This document shows positions 13,480 through 28,686 of a stretch of 64,000 bases of DNA, in pieces; position 1 is the first letter of the stretch; each line of letters begins with the position of its first letter. Source of the stretch: Ceratodon purpureus. Taxonomy: Eukaryota > Streptophyta > Bryopsida > Pseudoditrichales > Ditrichaceae. The notes below the pieces were generated by a model that searched no databases, was not told where the DNA came from, and was given only the letters and a program-made list of their open reading frames with translations. The stretch spans positions 9,233,075 through 9,297,074 of the forward strand of contig CM026429.1 in NCBI GenBank assembly GCA_014871385.1. Reading direction: 5' to 3'. The translations under genes and the position numbers were made by a program.

Positions 13480-16400
13480 TGAAAGTTATGTGTGCAATAG
13501 GTAGCCAGCTGCAATATCCACTCATAACCGGAATCACAAGGACTCCAATTATCAGATCTTAGGGTGTCAGGTGAATCCAACTATACATAAGCAGAGAGAT
13601 CCAGTAAATACAAAACTGACAGTGCTCTGTAGTCACAGAAACGAAGTTGATAGGGTCCACACTTCCAACAGTAGGCCACAATCCTATTTTTGCTCCCATA
13701 GTATCTGTGCTTCTGCAAACAATTTTGACCCACCCACGGTAACAAAGAGAACGATTAGCCATCCTAGTATACATAACTTTTTCCTTAGATGGATAAGCAT
13801 TGCTAAACAGTGACCGGCATCTGTGCCTGTGTCCAAATTCCACATTAAGCCCCAAATTTTTAACTTGTGGACAGCAGGAAATGCCAGACATGAAGTCCTC
13901 TGTCAAATTTCCACTTCCTTGTAAAGTTATCACGTTACAAGGAAAATGATGTTTCATTTGATCTCTTGTTTGCCATGTCTCAATTCATGACAAAGTAGCA
14001 CGCCAATGCTGGCTAAGCTATCAACAATGTGACCACTGCTAGATTTTTGTCTACTTCACCTATCTATCTCCGGTCTCTAAGAACAGCATCTAGAAAATCA
14101 GCTCTCATGTACAGCACATGTGTAACAAGTAATAATGTCGGTGACCATTATCCTCAAGACCTGCAATTGCTAAAGGCAATTAGACACTCCACAACTACAG
14201 CATAGTAGGTATCTGAGTAAAGAAAAGGAGCCGAAATATGAAAGGCTACGTTAGAAATGAACTTGGGCTTGGTATAGCAACACAATTTCCCAGTTGTAAG
14301 ATTCAAGAGCAGAAGCGATCGACTGAAGAAAAAAACACCATGGCTGTCCCTCAAATTCAGAGCTGCCTTGATAGACAAGCGCTTGCTGCTCTCTAAGCAA
14401 TTGGTGTAAAAGCATATCATGTCAAGATTACAAAGAAGCCAGAATCCAGGTCAAGTTTCAATACCAACAACTGCACTCAGCCTTCTTCTCCCCATCTTAT
14501 GAAACTCTTCCGCAACGATATGGAGCTAATAGAGTTATTGGTAACGGTCTATTGCCCTCCTTTTTTCATGGAAACAAAACCCAAACCTCCCAAATCTCCC
14601 AAAAATAATCAATACTAGAGCTTGGTTGTCATCAATCTGACACCACTTCTCCTCACGGTCCCATCCCACTATTCAATTCTTTTCTTTCCCTCCAAATTTT
14701 TATAACTAAAAATTTCAATCTATCGAGTGTTCTATTTTGGATCTACATTAAGATCATGACGATCTTGTCCTTTCCAAATTACAGGTTAAAAACTCAGATT
14801 TTGAGAGACTTTACAAATAACTCTAATCTTGGCATTGGTAGTTAATCTCAACACACGTTTTGACTGCATGTTAATGCGGAAAAGGCTACTTTTTTGTATG
14901 TTAGTTGTGTTGCTTCTGACTCACCAACTTCCACAATGGTTCAAAATAAGAATTAAAAGTGTTGAATTTGCTACTAATACTGATGGCAAATCCTCATGGA
15001 ATCTTGGATGGAAAATCCTCATAGTTTGAAAAAGTTACTGAGATTCAAATCAATGCATCCACTTCAATAATGGCTTCTTCGATTATCAACTTTTTATTTG
15101 TATAAAAATGGAAAGCTTTTGATCTTCGTCGCACCAGACTCGTAAATATTTTAAATTTAGTTGTATTTGTGACTCTTTTCTTATTAAAAAGAACTCCATG
15201 ATTTATTGTGCATATTCATTTACCTACCTCCCTCAATGATGATTGAGGCATTGTGTATCAACGACGATTGATGCATTGTGTATCAATCACAAGTGAGGCA
15301 TTGTATATCAATGACTTTTCAATAAGAATTTAATTATGAATTTGAATTCTTTTATCTATTAATCTCTCAATGATCTTATGTTGTAGTAGAATGAAATAAG
15401 ATACTTTAATAGTATCTTTCTACATATTTAGTGATTTTTCTACATATTTATATAGTCATTTTTCTACATATTTTGATCATTTAGCTTTATATTTTGATTC
15501 TTAACAATACATTTTGAGCTCTATACATTTTTTGTAAATCACTTTGACATGAAATGAATCATAGAAAATTACATATTATGTCATTTCTATAAATTTTATA
15601 TATTCATAAATTTACAAAATTATTGAATTTTATGATTAATTTTGGTGATTGGATGAATGTCATCTATGACTTTTTCATAGTCAAATGTCAAAAAAATTGA
15701 AAATAGCAACATATTAGGCCTAGAGAGCACACATTTCACTAGCACATGATATAAGGTGTGTTTAAAGCATTTATTAAAAAACTATTGAATTCATAAATAA
15801 GAATTTATTAAAGAATAAAAAAATATTTTAAAAAAAATAAAAATATAAACCTTTACTTTAGATTTATATTACAAAATCTTCAATATGTTCTAATAATGTC
15901 ATTTTACAATATTTGTCATAGAAGTTATACCAATTTATCATTTCTAAGGCTATAATCAAATGATCAATAAGATTATATATCCACTTTGAGGTAAAAATTT
16001 TTTTTTTTTGGTATCAACAAAACCTATACCATTTCTTACGAATGGTCAATTAAATCCATCATAATTCATGCAAACAATCCAACAACTTTCAAATTTTATT
16101 TGCATTCTATGATCTAATTTTTTTTTTCCTAAATATATTCAATTCAAAGAATATGCATTAAATCATATAATACTCCAATGCAAATGTGGATGCAAGTTTT
16201 GATTATGTCATCAGCTTTTTTAAGTATATTACACCTCAATAAATGGAAAAATAATGCATGTACCAAGATAAGAACCATCATGAAAAAAAGACATGTTGGA
16301 ACATTAAGAATTTGGAAACAATCATTCCTTTTAAAATAATCTTGTTATAAATTAGAATAATAATAATCTTGAAATATCATGATAAGCAATGTTGAAAAAA

Positions 16401-17245
16401 ATGGATGTTAAATTTGATTCCAATCATGGGTTTTTTCAAATCTTAGATATAATTTAACATTGCAAGGTGTGTGGTTGTAAACATGATTTTAAAATATTTT
16501 CTATAAATTTTTATTTTTGATTTTATTTTCCTATAACCTTCAATTCAGAATCTTAACTCCCTATAAATCACTGCAAATTCAGGGAATTTGAAACAACGCC
16601 TTATGTACTGGTGCATCTTCACGCTCATGATCGCAGACCTCCGTCTCCCCCACATTTACCAAGGGGCTCACGACTTCGAAGGCTCTGACGCTGTTGCCAC
16701 CCCGACGCCACTCTTGACATGCAAAAGGTCCATTTTAAACGTTTAAAAAGGTACTCAAAAGCTGCAATGAATATTAGTGTTGAAATGTTGAAAAGATTTG
16801 CAAAAGAGCTCTCGTGGAAGAAGAGGGCTAACTGAATAACAGGCTAACATGTAAAACTTACTTTCTAATTTGTAGTCTTGACTTAAAAAAAAAAAAACTA
16901 TAAAAGGTCTTAAAAGATGCACTACAACAAGAATTTGGGTTGATTGTACTATACATTCACCACTTACTTTTAGTATTCTAAACATTAATATACAAAATTA
17001 ATTTGTTTAAAATTAAATACAAATTTTCATTAAAAAATGCATTTAAAAAATAAATTCAATCATGAACTTTAACAAAAGAACACATCGATAATCATACATG
17101 TTTCAAAAATTACCAAATGAGCCAATACATAATTTTGGTACATTTATCAAAGACATACAATAAAAGAACAAACTAGTTTCTTAAATCTTAAGAGCACAAT
17201 TTCGTAGATCAATCCATCATGTTCCATTGCTTTTGGTCTTAAAAC
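13480..17245. other. 3' flank of POP, then AT-rich intergenic DNA
   Basis: The first several hundred bases have gene-like composition and probably include the 3' UTR. From about 14.5 kb the DNA is AT-rich with no recognisable gene. A tandem repeat of three 25-bp units lies at 15242-15316. A short GC-rich patch at 16603-16745 carries a small open frame and is listed as a finding. Confidence 0.5.
15242..15316. repeat. Tandem repeat, 3 x 25 bp
   Basis: Three consecutive units built on attgaggcattgtgtatcaa, starting at 15242, 15267 and 15292, with a few substitutions between units. No function is evident. Confidence 0.75.
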
Positions 17246-17249
17246 TTAA

Positions 17250-18179
17250 CCCCTAAGTGCCCAAGCATGTTTTGGGTCTCAAAACCTCCAAAACAGTGAT
17301 TTTTGACAACCTTGTAGAAACGACAATTTGAACCAAACAAATTTACTTTTTTTAGACATCCAGCCGTAGGATCTTGTACTAAACCTTCTTTAGAAGTACT
17401 GATAAATTTTTCAGCCGTTGGATGTTTACCATCTTAGAGATTATAATATTCAAAGTTGCAGCAAAACTTTTTTTGGGCATTGGCTGAATGACATAGTCAA
17501 AATGGTGCAAAGGGGGAGTTGAAGATTGTTACCCCAAACATTTTGCCCATATTTTTTTCCATGTGGGTAATCAAGTTGAGTACCTCCATGGAAAATTTGA
17601 GAGACTCATTCCTTTTTTTGGCTCTCATAAAAATTGTTTTCTAGAAGCAGGTCTGAAAACGTTGATATAGTAAAACATGCATGACGTCACGTATATTTGG
17701 TTTTAGAGAAATCAAAACGGTAGTTAGGTGCCTTCATAAGTTTTTGATTTTTGAGCGAAATTATTTTTGAAAAATTTCAAAATCTCAAATTTTGACGAAT
17801 TTTGAAAGAAGTAATTCAAAAATTACTGAAAATATTGAAGCTTGTCTTTGTAATTTTTAGAGGCTGCCCTTGTAAAATTGGTTAACTTTTTGGCTTGGGT
17901 CACTTTGGATTTTGAGTAATGATTTGGTTATGAACATACTTTTAAAAAAATAATTGAAAAAAAGCTTAATTTTATGCTGCCCGTTTTGGACTTCAAACCA
18001 AAAATTTCTAGATTGAAGGTCTTAAAATTGGAATTTGGCTTTGCAAATTTTAACACATACACTTTGCAGTACAAGGAGCATCCAGTAAAAATCTTAGGCA
18101 AAAATAACAATTTTAACCCCTTTATCTAGACTGACCGAAACAGCAAAAAGCCATTTCGGCTTTCCTGGGCACTTAGGGG
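17250..18179 (+). mobile_element. Non-autonomous piggyBac-type element, 930 bp
   Basis: Flanked by TTAA at 17246-17249 and 18180-18183. Ends are a perfect 14-bp inverted repeat, CCCCTAAGTGCCCA and TGGGCACTTAGGGG (18166-18179). No transposase is encoded. Near the 5' end (17330-17465), in reverse orientation, is the internal module also found in the other elements (agccgtaggatcttgt and cagccgttggatg about 45 bp apart). This is the cleanest small copy in the window. Confidence 0.85.
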
Positions 18180-18183
18180 TTAA

Positions 18184-21100
18184 TCTTGTCGTCATACCAT
18201 ATAATTGTTTGTTTTTTTTTTTTATCTTTGCATACTTATTTGTCGGATTTTTGTATCCTTGAAAATTTGTTGAATTGAATTTTCATCATCATACACTTTT
18301 AAAATGATAAAAATTACAGCTTCCACAATATTAGATTTTCATTTTTTTATTAAAAAAATATTTAAAAAAAAATTATTTAGTGAAAAATCTAACTGTTTAA
18401 AAAATTTTAAACACATAATCATAAAATTATATTAATTTTTATTTTTTGATATCATGTAAATTAAATACAACAAAAATCAAGAAAATTAATTTAAGCATTT
18501 ATTAATTTATTGAAGTAAATTGTTAATTATAATTATATATTTTATTTTATTTTAAATTTATATTACTTAACTCAATATATATAAATAAAAAAATCATGTA
18601 TATCAATCATAGTCAATTGATTCTATATAAATTTCTTAATGAAAACCAAATTTGTATATCATTTTAAAACGCACAATCTCTTTTATTACTTAAAGGATTA
18701 TTTGCATATGGTTTGAGATTTTTTAATCTTTTTTGTATATCTATTGATATAATATACAATTTATATGTATAAATATATGGATTTTGGAAAAGAAGTATGA
18801 TATGATTGTTGTTCATCAAAAAATCCGAGTCAATTCCATTCAATTTCTCAAACACTTGGAGATAGCAAGGAATTCAAAATTCAAAATGAGGAGAAAGCAA
18901 AAGCAAAGAGAGGGAGATTGTCACCTTTAAATCTATAAAGTAGATCTTAATTTTGAAGCTATGAAGAAGCCAAATGTGAAGAACATATAGGAGTATCACA
19001 AAGAAGAAAGTTTCACTGGTGTCGAAATTCATGACTTTCAAGGTATTTCTTGTTTACTTGAAAGAATGGCCTCTACCCTTCCCATGATGTCTTGTCTCTA
19101 TGACTCAGTTGAGATCACACCAGCAGTCCAGATGGTTCTGTCACGGTAGCGTGCTTTACTTGAGATAATGTGTTTTTCTGTTTTTAAATTTTCTGTTCTA
19201 CTGTTTTACTTTGGTTAGGTCTGTGATTCAAGAAATGGCAATGCTATACGGAGAGGACTGGGTGGCCAAGTCTGTTATCAGTTACAGTACTTCGATCAAT
19301 TTGAGACGCGGCTCGGGGTCATATGAGGATAACTTGTTGGATTTCTACCCCGATATTGAGATTGTCAGTTCTCTTCTGCATCAGCTTTCAAGTTGATAAC
19401 AACAGTGTGGTATGGGTTTATGGATAATAACAAAAAGATAACATAACAAGGAAGATTAGGTGGACAAAATTTTGCCATAAAGAAACAAGTATGAAAAAGA
19501 AAAAAAATAAAAATGATGAGCCTCTATTTGAGGATGAAACCAAAATTTGTTAGAAGATATAAGGTGCCCAAAACGATTTTAGTTTGCCTTGAATTAGCAC
19601 AGCTTTGGAGTTTTGTACTTTGTAACTTTACTTACATTTTTTAATGAATTTGTATTTAAGTCTTTAATTGCAGTAGATGCCATGTTATAAGTGCGAGCTA
19701 GAACATGATATTATAGCATTGTTGAAATGCAAGGAGTTATTATAATAAAAGTGCTTTTGAAGATAATGAATAAGTTTTAATGTAACAGGAACCCCTCACC
19801 ACACCCTAGCTTGTTGCATTCACAATTTCTTTAAAAAACTTAGGCATCTTGACAATATAAAATAATTACTTTGATCCATTCCTATTATTTATAAAATATA
19901 AATTTGAATCTAAAATAAAGACAGTTGATGCAAAAAATATTGTTACATTATGAATTTTATGTAAAATTTTATGTAATTATATTATAATGTAAGTTTCATG
20001 AAAATTATAAATACTTTGTTATTGCAAAAAACCTTGATAAAGTGGATTTGTTTTTTTATAAAAATTACATAAGTCTATAATTGATGAGATGTATTGGCGC
20101 CATTAATTTGCAGTGGCCGATAGGTCACGACATAATTTAGTATATTTAGAAAAATTTAAACACTTGTATAATTTACTTTTTGGCTTTGATATCTTGAAAG
20201 TTTAATATTTATTTTTATAAATCTTATGATCAAATTTAATCCAAAAATAAAATCCATGAATATGATTGAATTTATACTAGAGGAAAAAAATATTTAATAT
20301 ATTTCAATCAAACAATACTTTTTATTTTAGATATATTAATTTTAATTTTTAAATATATTTGAATTTAATATTCCTAAATATTCTTAAATTTTCAATTTAT
20401 GATTACCATATAAAAAACGTGAAAAGAACATGACTTTTGAATATGGAAGATGTAGTTTTATGTTTAAAATTGATATTCACATAAAAGAATTTGATGGTTT
20501 TGGATAAACTAAAGAAAATTAAAAAATCTTCAATTGTAAAATGTATATTGAATTAGAACAAAAAGTTATATTTATAAAAAAATAAAAAATAAAAAAGATA
20601 TTACACTTAATGTACAAAATTATTATAATATTTCATAAATAATCCATTTCATGAAGCTTTGGTTTTCATGATTTATTGAAAAGAAGATAATTAAAAATTA
20701 TAGATCTCTATGCCAAACCATCTATAAATGAACAGATGAATATTTTGGAAAAACCACTTTCAATCAAAGTTTCAAGTCCTTGTACTTAAAGAATTGCTTA
20801 ATTATGAACAATTTTCTTTCTTGAATTTTCTTTGCAACAAAAAGTGTGCACTATAATAGTATAAATTTTTTTAAACTCCCCTCAACCAACAAAAACGATA
20901 ATTTCTATTGCATTCTCATAGACTTTGGTAATAAAACAAATGATGTCTTATCAAAAAATACAAAAATGCTATATTAACCAATGCAAAAGTATTGACTGCA
21001 ATTTCTACCTATTTAGAAAAGTCAATGCTTTGGAGTTATGTCTTTGTGTTGACGTATTTAATGATTAGGACTACAAACTTAATGGAATTATAATTTGGTG

Positions 21101-22560
21101 ATAATACGTTTTTCTCAAGAATATTGTGGTATTGAGTGCATATATCTAGCTTGGGGAAAAAAACAGAGACATTAGAATTAATTTAAATAAAGATGATGTT
21201 GTGATAATTAAAGCAACAATTGAAAAGAATTAGGATCACTTGACACACTAAATTTAAAATTCAACAACATTAACATCAACGCTTAAAGATGGATTCATTT
21301 TGTTAAAGACTTATCAACATGCAATGGCACTAGTTATATGTTTGATGACGTGTAGAGTGTAGTGTTTAATAAGTTTAATCAATATTTATACTAAAAACTA
21401 TTGAAATCTTTATTAAAACTTAATGCATGAAATTACATTTATTTTGTTGATTGAATCTTTTGTGGGCAAAAGCAGGTTTGAAACACCTACAATTTTTGGA
21501 TGTTTTTTTTTAGAATTAATTGTGCTAAAATTAGTGTTACTATTTAAAATATTTAATCATATAATTATGAACATACCATGATAAAAAAAGTGTGAATTAA
21601 ACCTAGGTAAGATCGTTGGATTGGAAATTATAACACATCTTTAAATTGTAAAATGCACACTTCAAAAATGAGACTTCAAAGTTATACAAAATTTGGGTTT
21701 AATTTTTAAAATTAAAGTAGCAAGTGTCACGACTTGTAGTAATTTTCCTAACAAATAATTGAAGGAATTGTCTACAGTTGAGGCAGTTTGGACATATAGT
21801 TAATTGCAACATGCAACACGAGTACTTGAGGCCTAGTAAAGAGGGCTATCCTTCACTTTCATTTTGTATATGTAGAAGAATTTTATGAGGAGTTATAAGT
21901 ATTCTTAAGATGTGTCGATAGGATTCACGTATGTAATAATAGAAAAACAAATTAAAAAGTTAAATAAAGATAGCATATATGAATACAACAAAGAAATTGG
22001 GCAAAGCCAAGCTAGCCCTTGTCATTTGCTACAATCGATTTGTTAATTTTTAGTTACTGTAATTGAATAAAACATCTAAGTTCAAAGTATCCCATAGTAA
22101 ATTTATAACATTCTTAAGTAGTATGGAAATGCCACCCTCTTGAAAGATATCTTTGTTCAAAGAATAAAGATTCACTATTGCATTCAAAAGAGCATTTGGC
22201 AATGAAAAGAAACTTGCATCTTAATATAGTATTGAATCCATTTACTATCACTTATTAACTTACCTTCAAAATTAGGATAAGAAAACTATTGCTAGATAAT
22301 CAAAGAATCCTCTTCAAATATTTAAATATTTTCCAAACTTGATGATATCAAGGCTTGATCAAGTATGATATAAAGGCTTGATCAAGTATGATATATTGGT
22401 TCGAGAAAAACCTTCTATTTATATGTTAAAATTAGTACTTATATGTTAAATGTACTATTTGTATTTATATTTGATATTATTTTATTTATAGTCATATTTA
22501 GTATTAATTTATATAAATAGAAGTATTAAATACAAGTGTTATATATATATATATACTGTG
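18184..22560. other. AT-rich desert
   Basis: More than 4 kb of very AT-rich DNA. The only gene-like signal is the possible two-exon frame at 19066-19396, listed separately. A tandem pair of 23-bp units (aggcttgatcaagtatgata core) lies at 22351-22396, and a (TA)n run precedes the element at 22565. Confidence 0.55.
19066..19396 (+). CDS. Possible two-exon short gene or captured gene fragment, function unknown
   Basis: An ATG at 19066 opens a frame to 19145, where cacg|gtagcg can act as a donor. A tttggttag acceptor ends at 19218, and the frame continues in phase from 19219 to a TGA at 19394-19396, giving 85 aa. The second exon is better in composition than its AT-rich surroundings (motif EMAMLYGEDWVAK). 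I do not recognise the protein. It may be a piece of a host gene carried by a transposon, or chance. No flanking terminal repeats were found. Confidence 0.25.
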
Positions 22561-22564
22561 TTAA

Positions 22565-23487
22565 TCCTTAAATGATAATTGTCCTAAAATGGGCTTTTTA
22601 AAATTTTGGGCAAGTACATGTGATGTCAATTTTAGATATTTTCTTTTGAATTTTTGTGAAAGTAGGCCATAACAAGAACTTTGGAGGAATCTAATTTATT
22701 TTTCAATTAGATATTTTAAAAAATAGTTATGGTACCCAAAGTGAAATTTTGTATTTAGTGGGCAATTCAAGTAGCCATGCTAAATACATATATTACCTCT
22801 AAGATTATTTGTATAAATACTTGATGTTGTCGTCTTTGAAATTTCCCAAAAAAAATTCATTCAGTACAAAATGTTTATTCCACAAAATATCAAAGTTTTC
22901 TCATCGTTTCGGGCAGTTTATTAAAAAAACTTATTCTTTTTTTCATAAAAGTTTCAATTTATTTTTTATTTTTAGGTTTTTTATTTTTTCCACTCAGAGG
23001 ATGCACATTAATCTTTACTTTGAGCGTTTGGATTGGAATTTTATAAAATAATGGAATTTCTAGGAGACAATTACGAATTAGCATTCTTATGTACTCAACT
23101 TCATAAAAATATTGTTTTCAACATGCTACACTTGTATTTTGTGTGTAATTGGTTTCATACAACTAGCTATCTTAGTTGTCTTTGTCATGCACCAAAACCC
23201 CCTTAAATCCGTATTGTAAAAAATCTAAGAAAAAAAAAGTTATAGTGTGTCAACCTAGTCAAAAATTGTGTCAAAAAATTTTGTTTAGAAATTTCAATTG
23301 CTATAATCTTCTAATCTTTACAGTCAATTGTGTTGAAATTCTTTGAGCTATCTACTACAATAATCTTATTGAAGATCTTGCGGTTAGAATTAGAAAATAA
23401 TGATTTTTTAGTCATTTATGTTTTTTCCATTGTAAATAGGAGTCTTGGAGAGTTTTCTAGTGAAACATAGTCAAGGAACTTTAGGAG
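22565..23487 (+). mobile_element. Non-autonomous piggyBac-type element, degenerate, 923 bp
   Basis: Flanked by TTAA at 22561-22564 and 23488-23491. The ends are decayed versions of the family ends (TCCTTAAAT at the left, CTTTAGGAG at the right). The 5' block tcctaaaatgggctttttaaaattttgggca matches the starts of the elements at 309 and 44175. The 3' part (23290-23400, tgctataatcttctaatctt ... gaagatcttgcggttag) aligns with the 3' subterminal region of the autonomous element (51440-51530), so this copy is probably derived from that lineage. Confidence 0.7.
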
Positions 23488-24007
23488 TTAATAATGCTAC
23501 TTGTATTTAACACATATCTTCAAAGGTTTGGTCAAAGATATTTTAGATGAAATCTATTGATGAAGTTACAGTTTTTTTCTAACATTAGAGTTTCCGTAAA
23601 GTCACCTTGAGTTTTTAGAAGATACCATGAATTTGGCTTTATTGTATTACTATTGTTTACTCCAAATAGTTAAGAGATATCAAATGGAATGTGTCATTTC
23701 TAACCCTATTTCTACGAAGACTCTCTACCTCTCTTCAAATAGAATAACTCAAAGTAACTCCTTATCCGCACTCTAGACTTCCACTTTGAATCAAAACTCA
23801 TTGTATCTAAATCAAATACCAGGTACCTTCACAAATAACTATAGTTTTTACATTCAAATTAAAAATAAAATAAAATAAAAAAATAAAAAAAATACCACAA
23901 ACTAGCTAACAACCAACCAACCAATCAATCCACAAGTGTCAAAACCCACAGAATTATTCAAACATGCACTAGTGGAACTACTGTTGTTTTTCATTTACTA
24001 GTTTGAA

Positions 24008-24064
24008 GATTATGCACGGTGTTGAGGATTATGCACGGTGTTGAGGATTATGCACAGTGTTGAG
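24008..24064. repeat. Tandem repeat, 3 x 19 bp
   Basis: Three adjacent copies of gattatgcacggtgttgag, the third with one substitution (cacagtg). Confidence 0.8.
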
Positions 24065-24881
24065 TAAAATTGGTCACATAAAACAAGAAATAGAGCACTT
24101 TTCCATATTCTTATGAATGAGAAGCGACACCTTTGAAATGAAAAACGACCGGTTTTGTAATAGTGATGTCCCTCCCTCCCACCCTAGACTCAACACTCCA
24201 AGAAAGAAAATCTCAATCAACGTAATATTGCATGTCAATGCAGACGGTGCACTTCACTTGAGAAACAGACAGAAATGGACCTCCACAAACCACATTCTTA
24301 TTCAATGGCCCTCCATTCATACAACAATAATGGCGGTCACCCACCCTCCCTCCCGCTACAAGCAGCCCCCGAATAGAAAGAAACGGGTTCAGTTGGAACA
24401 AACATGAGAGTCAGAAACGTGCTTCCCTCCTTCACTTTGTTTTTGGGGTGTTCATTGGAGCACTTTATTCCACTTCACTCGTTGTTTACAGTACTCTTGT
24501 GCACCGGAATCAACATTTTAAATTTAAAAACAAGAGTGGTGTGTTACAGTAACCTTTTGTTTTTTTAGATTTTTTTGTGGAAGTAGTTAAGCATGGCATT
24601 TTGATCAAGAAAGGATGAGAGGTGCAATGAAACTTGAAGGTGCCTTCTGTTTAGTAACATGTGGTGTTTTTGTACTTGTTTCCAGGTGATAAATCTTACA
24701 TTTTGTATTAAAAAAATACTTGAAGATATCTTTCATTTTCCGTAATATTAATAAGAAGGTGTATCTAGAACAAAATTACTCTAATATAACCTAAATTACA
24801 TGCTCTTATTCACATTATTTACATTATTATAACTCTGAACTAATTACTTGATTGTAGCAAAGAAGAATGGTGTTAATTTTT

Positions 24882-25020
24882 ACTAGTGGAAATCATGCCC
24901 ACAATGACCAGAACAAGTGACCAGGATCATGACCATCTTGATAAGATTTTCCAAAATCTTGTCAAAATGGTCATGATCCTTGTCACTTATTATGATCATT
25001 ACAGCATGGTTTCCACTAGT
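24882..25020. mobile_element. Foldback (hairpin) element with CACTAGTGG ends
   Basis: Almost the whole 139 bp is an imperfect inverted repeat. The left arm begins actagtggaaatcatgc and the right arm ends gcatggtttccactagt. Arms are about 65-70 bp and meet near gataagattttccaaaatc. The shape is typical of a MITE or a hairpin-RNA precursor. CACTA-like ends hint at the CACTA superfamily, but no target-site duplication is clear. Confidence 0.55.
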
Positions 25021-25599
25021 GTTTGTTTCATTTTTCTTTTTATATAGAGGTACATCATCTAATTAATGTTATGTATTACCATGTCAAATCAAACAAATAT
25101 AGAAAGACCAAAATCAGAACATAAACAAAATTCTTAACATAAGGTAGAGGGTTGTGTTCCCGAGCGGGTTGCAATCCCGACCCCTACTGATTGGGGAAGG
25201 GGTGTCAGGAACCAACCAGCCTTATTTGAGAAAGTGTCCAAGAAGGTTCTAATTACGTCCATACTTGGGAAATCTGAAAGTTTATGAATGGTTCTCATTG
25301 GTACCAAAGCGTTCTATTTTCAGAATCCAACCGCTCATGAATGTAGGACTCTAGTGAATGGTCAATGGTCACTCTATGCCTTCAGACTCAAAAATTCATA
25401 GAAAATTGTAGAAATTCTCAAAAATTAAATTTTCGGGGGATGCCTTTGCAATAGCTCTGCCGAGCATCCAAAAATATAAAAAAATCTTTCACAAGTCTAA
25501 GTATGCAAACCTGAAATTCAGTCGGGAATACGAGCCTCTACCTTAACAGATTCTTGTTTTGGACTTGGTTGCTTTGTAGTGGAGCTTACATTCATCACA

Positions 25600-26486
25600 T
25601 GCAATAAAATTTACATTTCATTTGAGTTCAAAGATATCCAAAAATAAAATAAAGAAAAGGAGAAAAGAAGAGAAAGAATGAAAGAAATGAGAGAAGAGGG
25701 AAGAAATGGCCGCGGAGTGAGTGGGAAGGGGCAATGCGAAAGAAAAGGACGAAAGGCCGGAAAAGTTGAAGGACGAGAATGCGAGAGAACAGAAGAGAGA
25801 GAGCGAAGGAGAGAGAGAGAGAGAGAGCTCCGAGCCCAGTGCCGAAGCTCATCACTCCTCACTCCCCATCGCCATCGCCATCGCCATCGCCGCTCCCCTC
25901 CCGCTCTGCCGTGGCCTCTCGGGATCCAAATCCACCGCCTCACCGCCACGCCCTGCTCACAACGCATCCCAAGGGGCTCCACTACGGGACCTCACACCAG
26001 CGCACTTCCCACCCCTGGGGCTGGCTCAAATTTCTCCTCTACTTTCGCCGTCTTGGAGAGGGGGATCTAGCTCTCAGTCTGCAACTAGTGGGCTGCAGGA
26101 GGGGGCAGGATCTGAGGGTTACAAGGCTGGAGCTCACCATTATACGTGTTGTTGTGAGTGTCTGAGCTGAATTTATCGAGAGGGGGATCTGTGCTGCTTT
26201 TCCACTTCTGGGGCGGAGGAGAGAAAGAGAGGAAGAGAGGATCTGGGGTGTTTGTGGCAGTGCATGGTTTGGGTTGAGGTTGGTGGAGTTCGGGTTTGAG
26301 GTTAGGTGTTGGTTTTTATTTTATTTTTTGAGTTGGGGTTGCCGTGGTTAGGTTGAGTTGGATCTTTCTGTCAGGGCGTGGAGGATGTGAGCAGGGCGAA
26401 GGAGAGGAAGAGCGGGAGCTTGTGGTGTTGTGATAGAGAAGGGGGAGAGAGTAGGTTTGTGTTGTGGTTTGGGATCTCGGGGGTAG
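25600..26486 (+). promoter_or_regulatory. Promoter / 5' leader region of RABH1
   Basis: A purine-rich, then GC-richer segment immediately upstream of the RABH1 start. It carries a GA-rich tract (25640-25830) and a short CATCGC-type hexamer repeat (25867-25891). Several overlapping frames are open because of low complexity; none looks like a real protein. The transcription start cannot be fixed from sequence alone. Confidence 0.45.

Positions 26487-28686
<2,200 letters not shown>

Larger units (their letters stand above)
23492..25590. other. AT-rich intergenic DNA
   Basis: No gene is seen. It contains a 3 x 19-bp tandem repeat (24008-24064) and a 139-bp foldback element (24882-25020), listed separately. 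Composition shifts toward purine-rich, higher-GC sequence near 25.6 kb, where the RABH1 5' leader probably begins. Confidence 0.55.

Noticed and set aside
23967..23980. A second cactagtgg-like word near the foldback element
   Set aside because: No inverted partner at a suitable distance; probably coincidence.
25611..26170. Several overlapping frames upstream of RABH1
   Set aside because: Produced by GA-rich and CATCGC repeats in the leader; no protein-like features.
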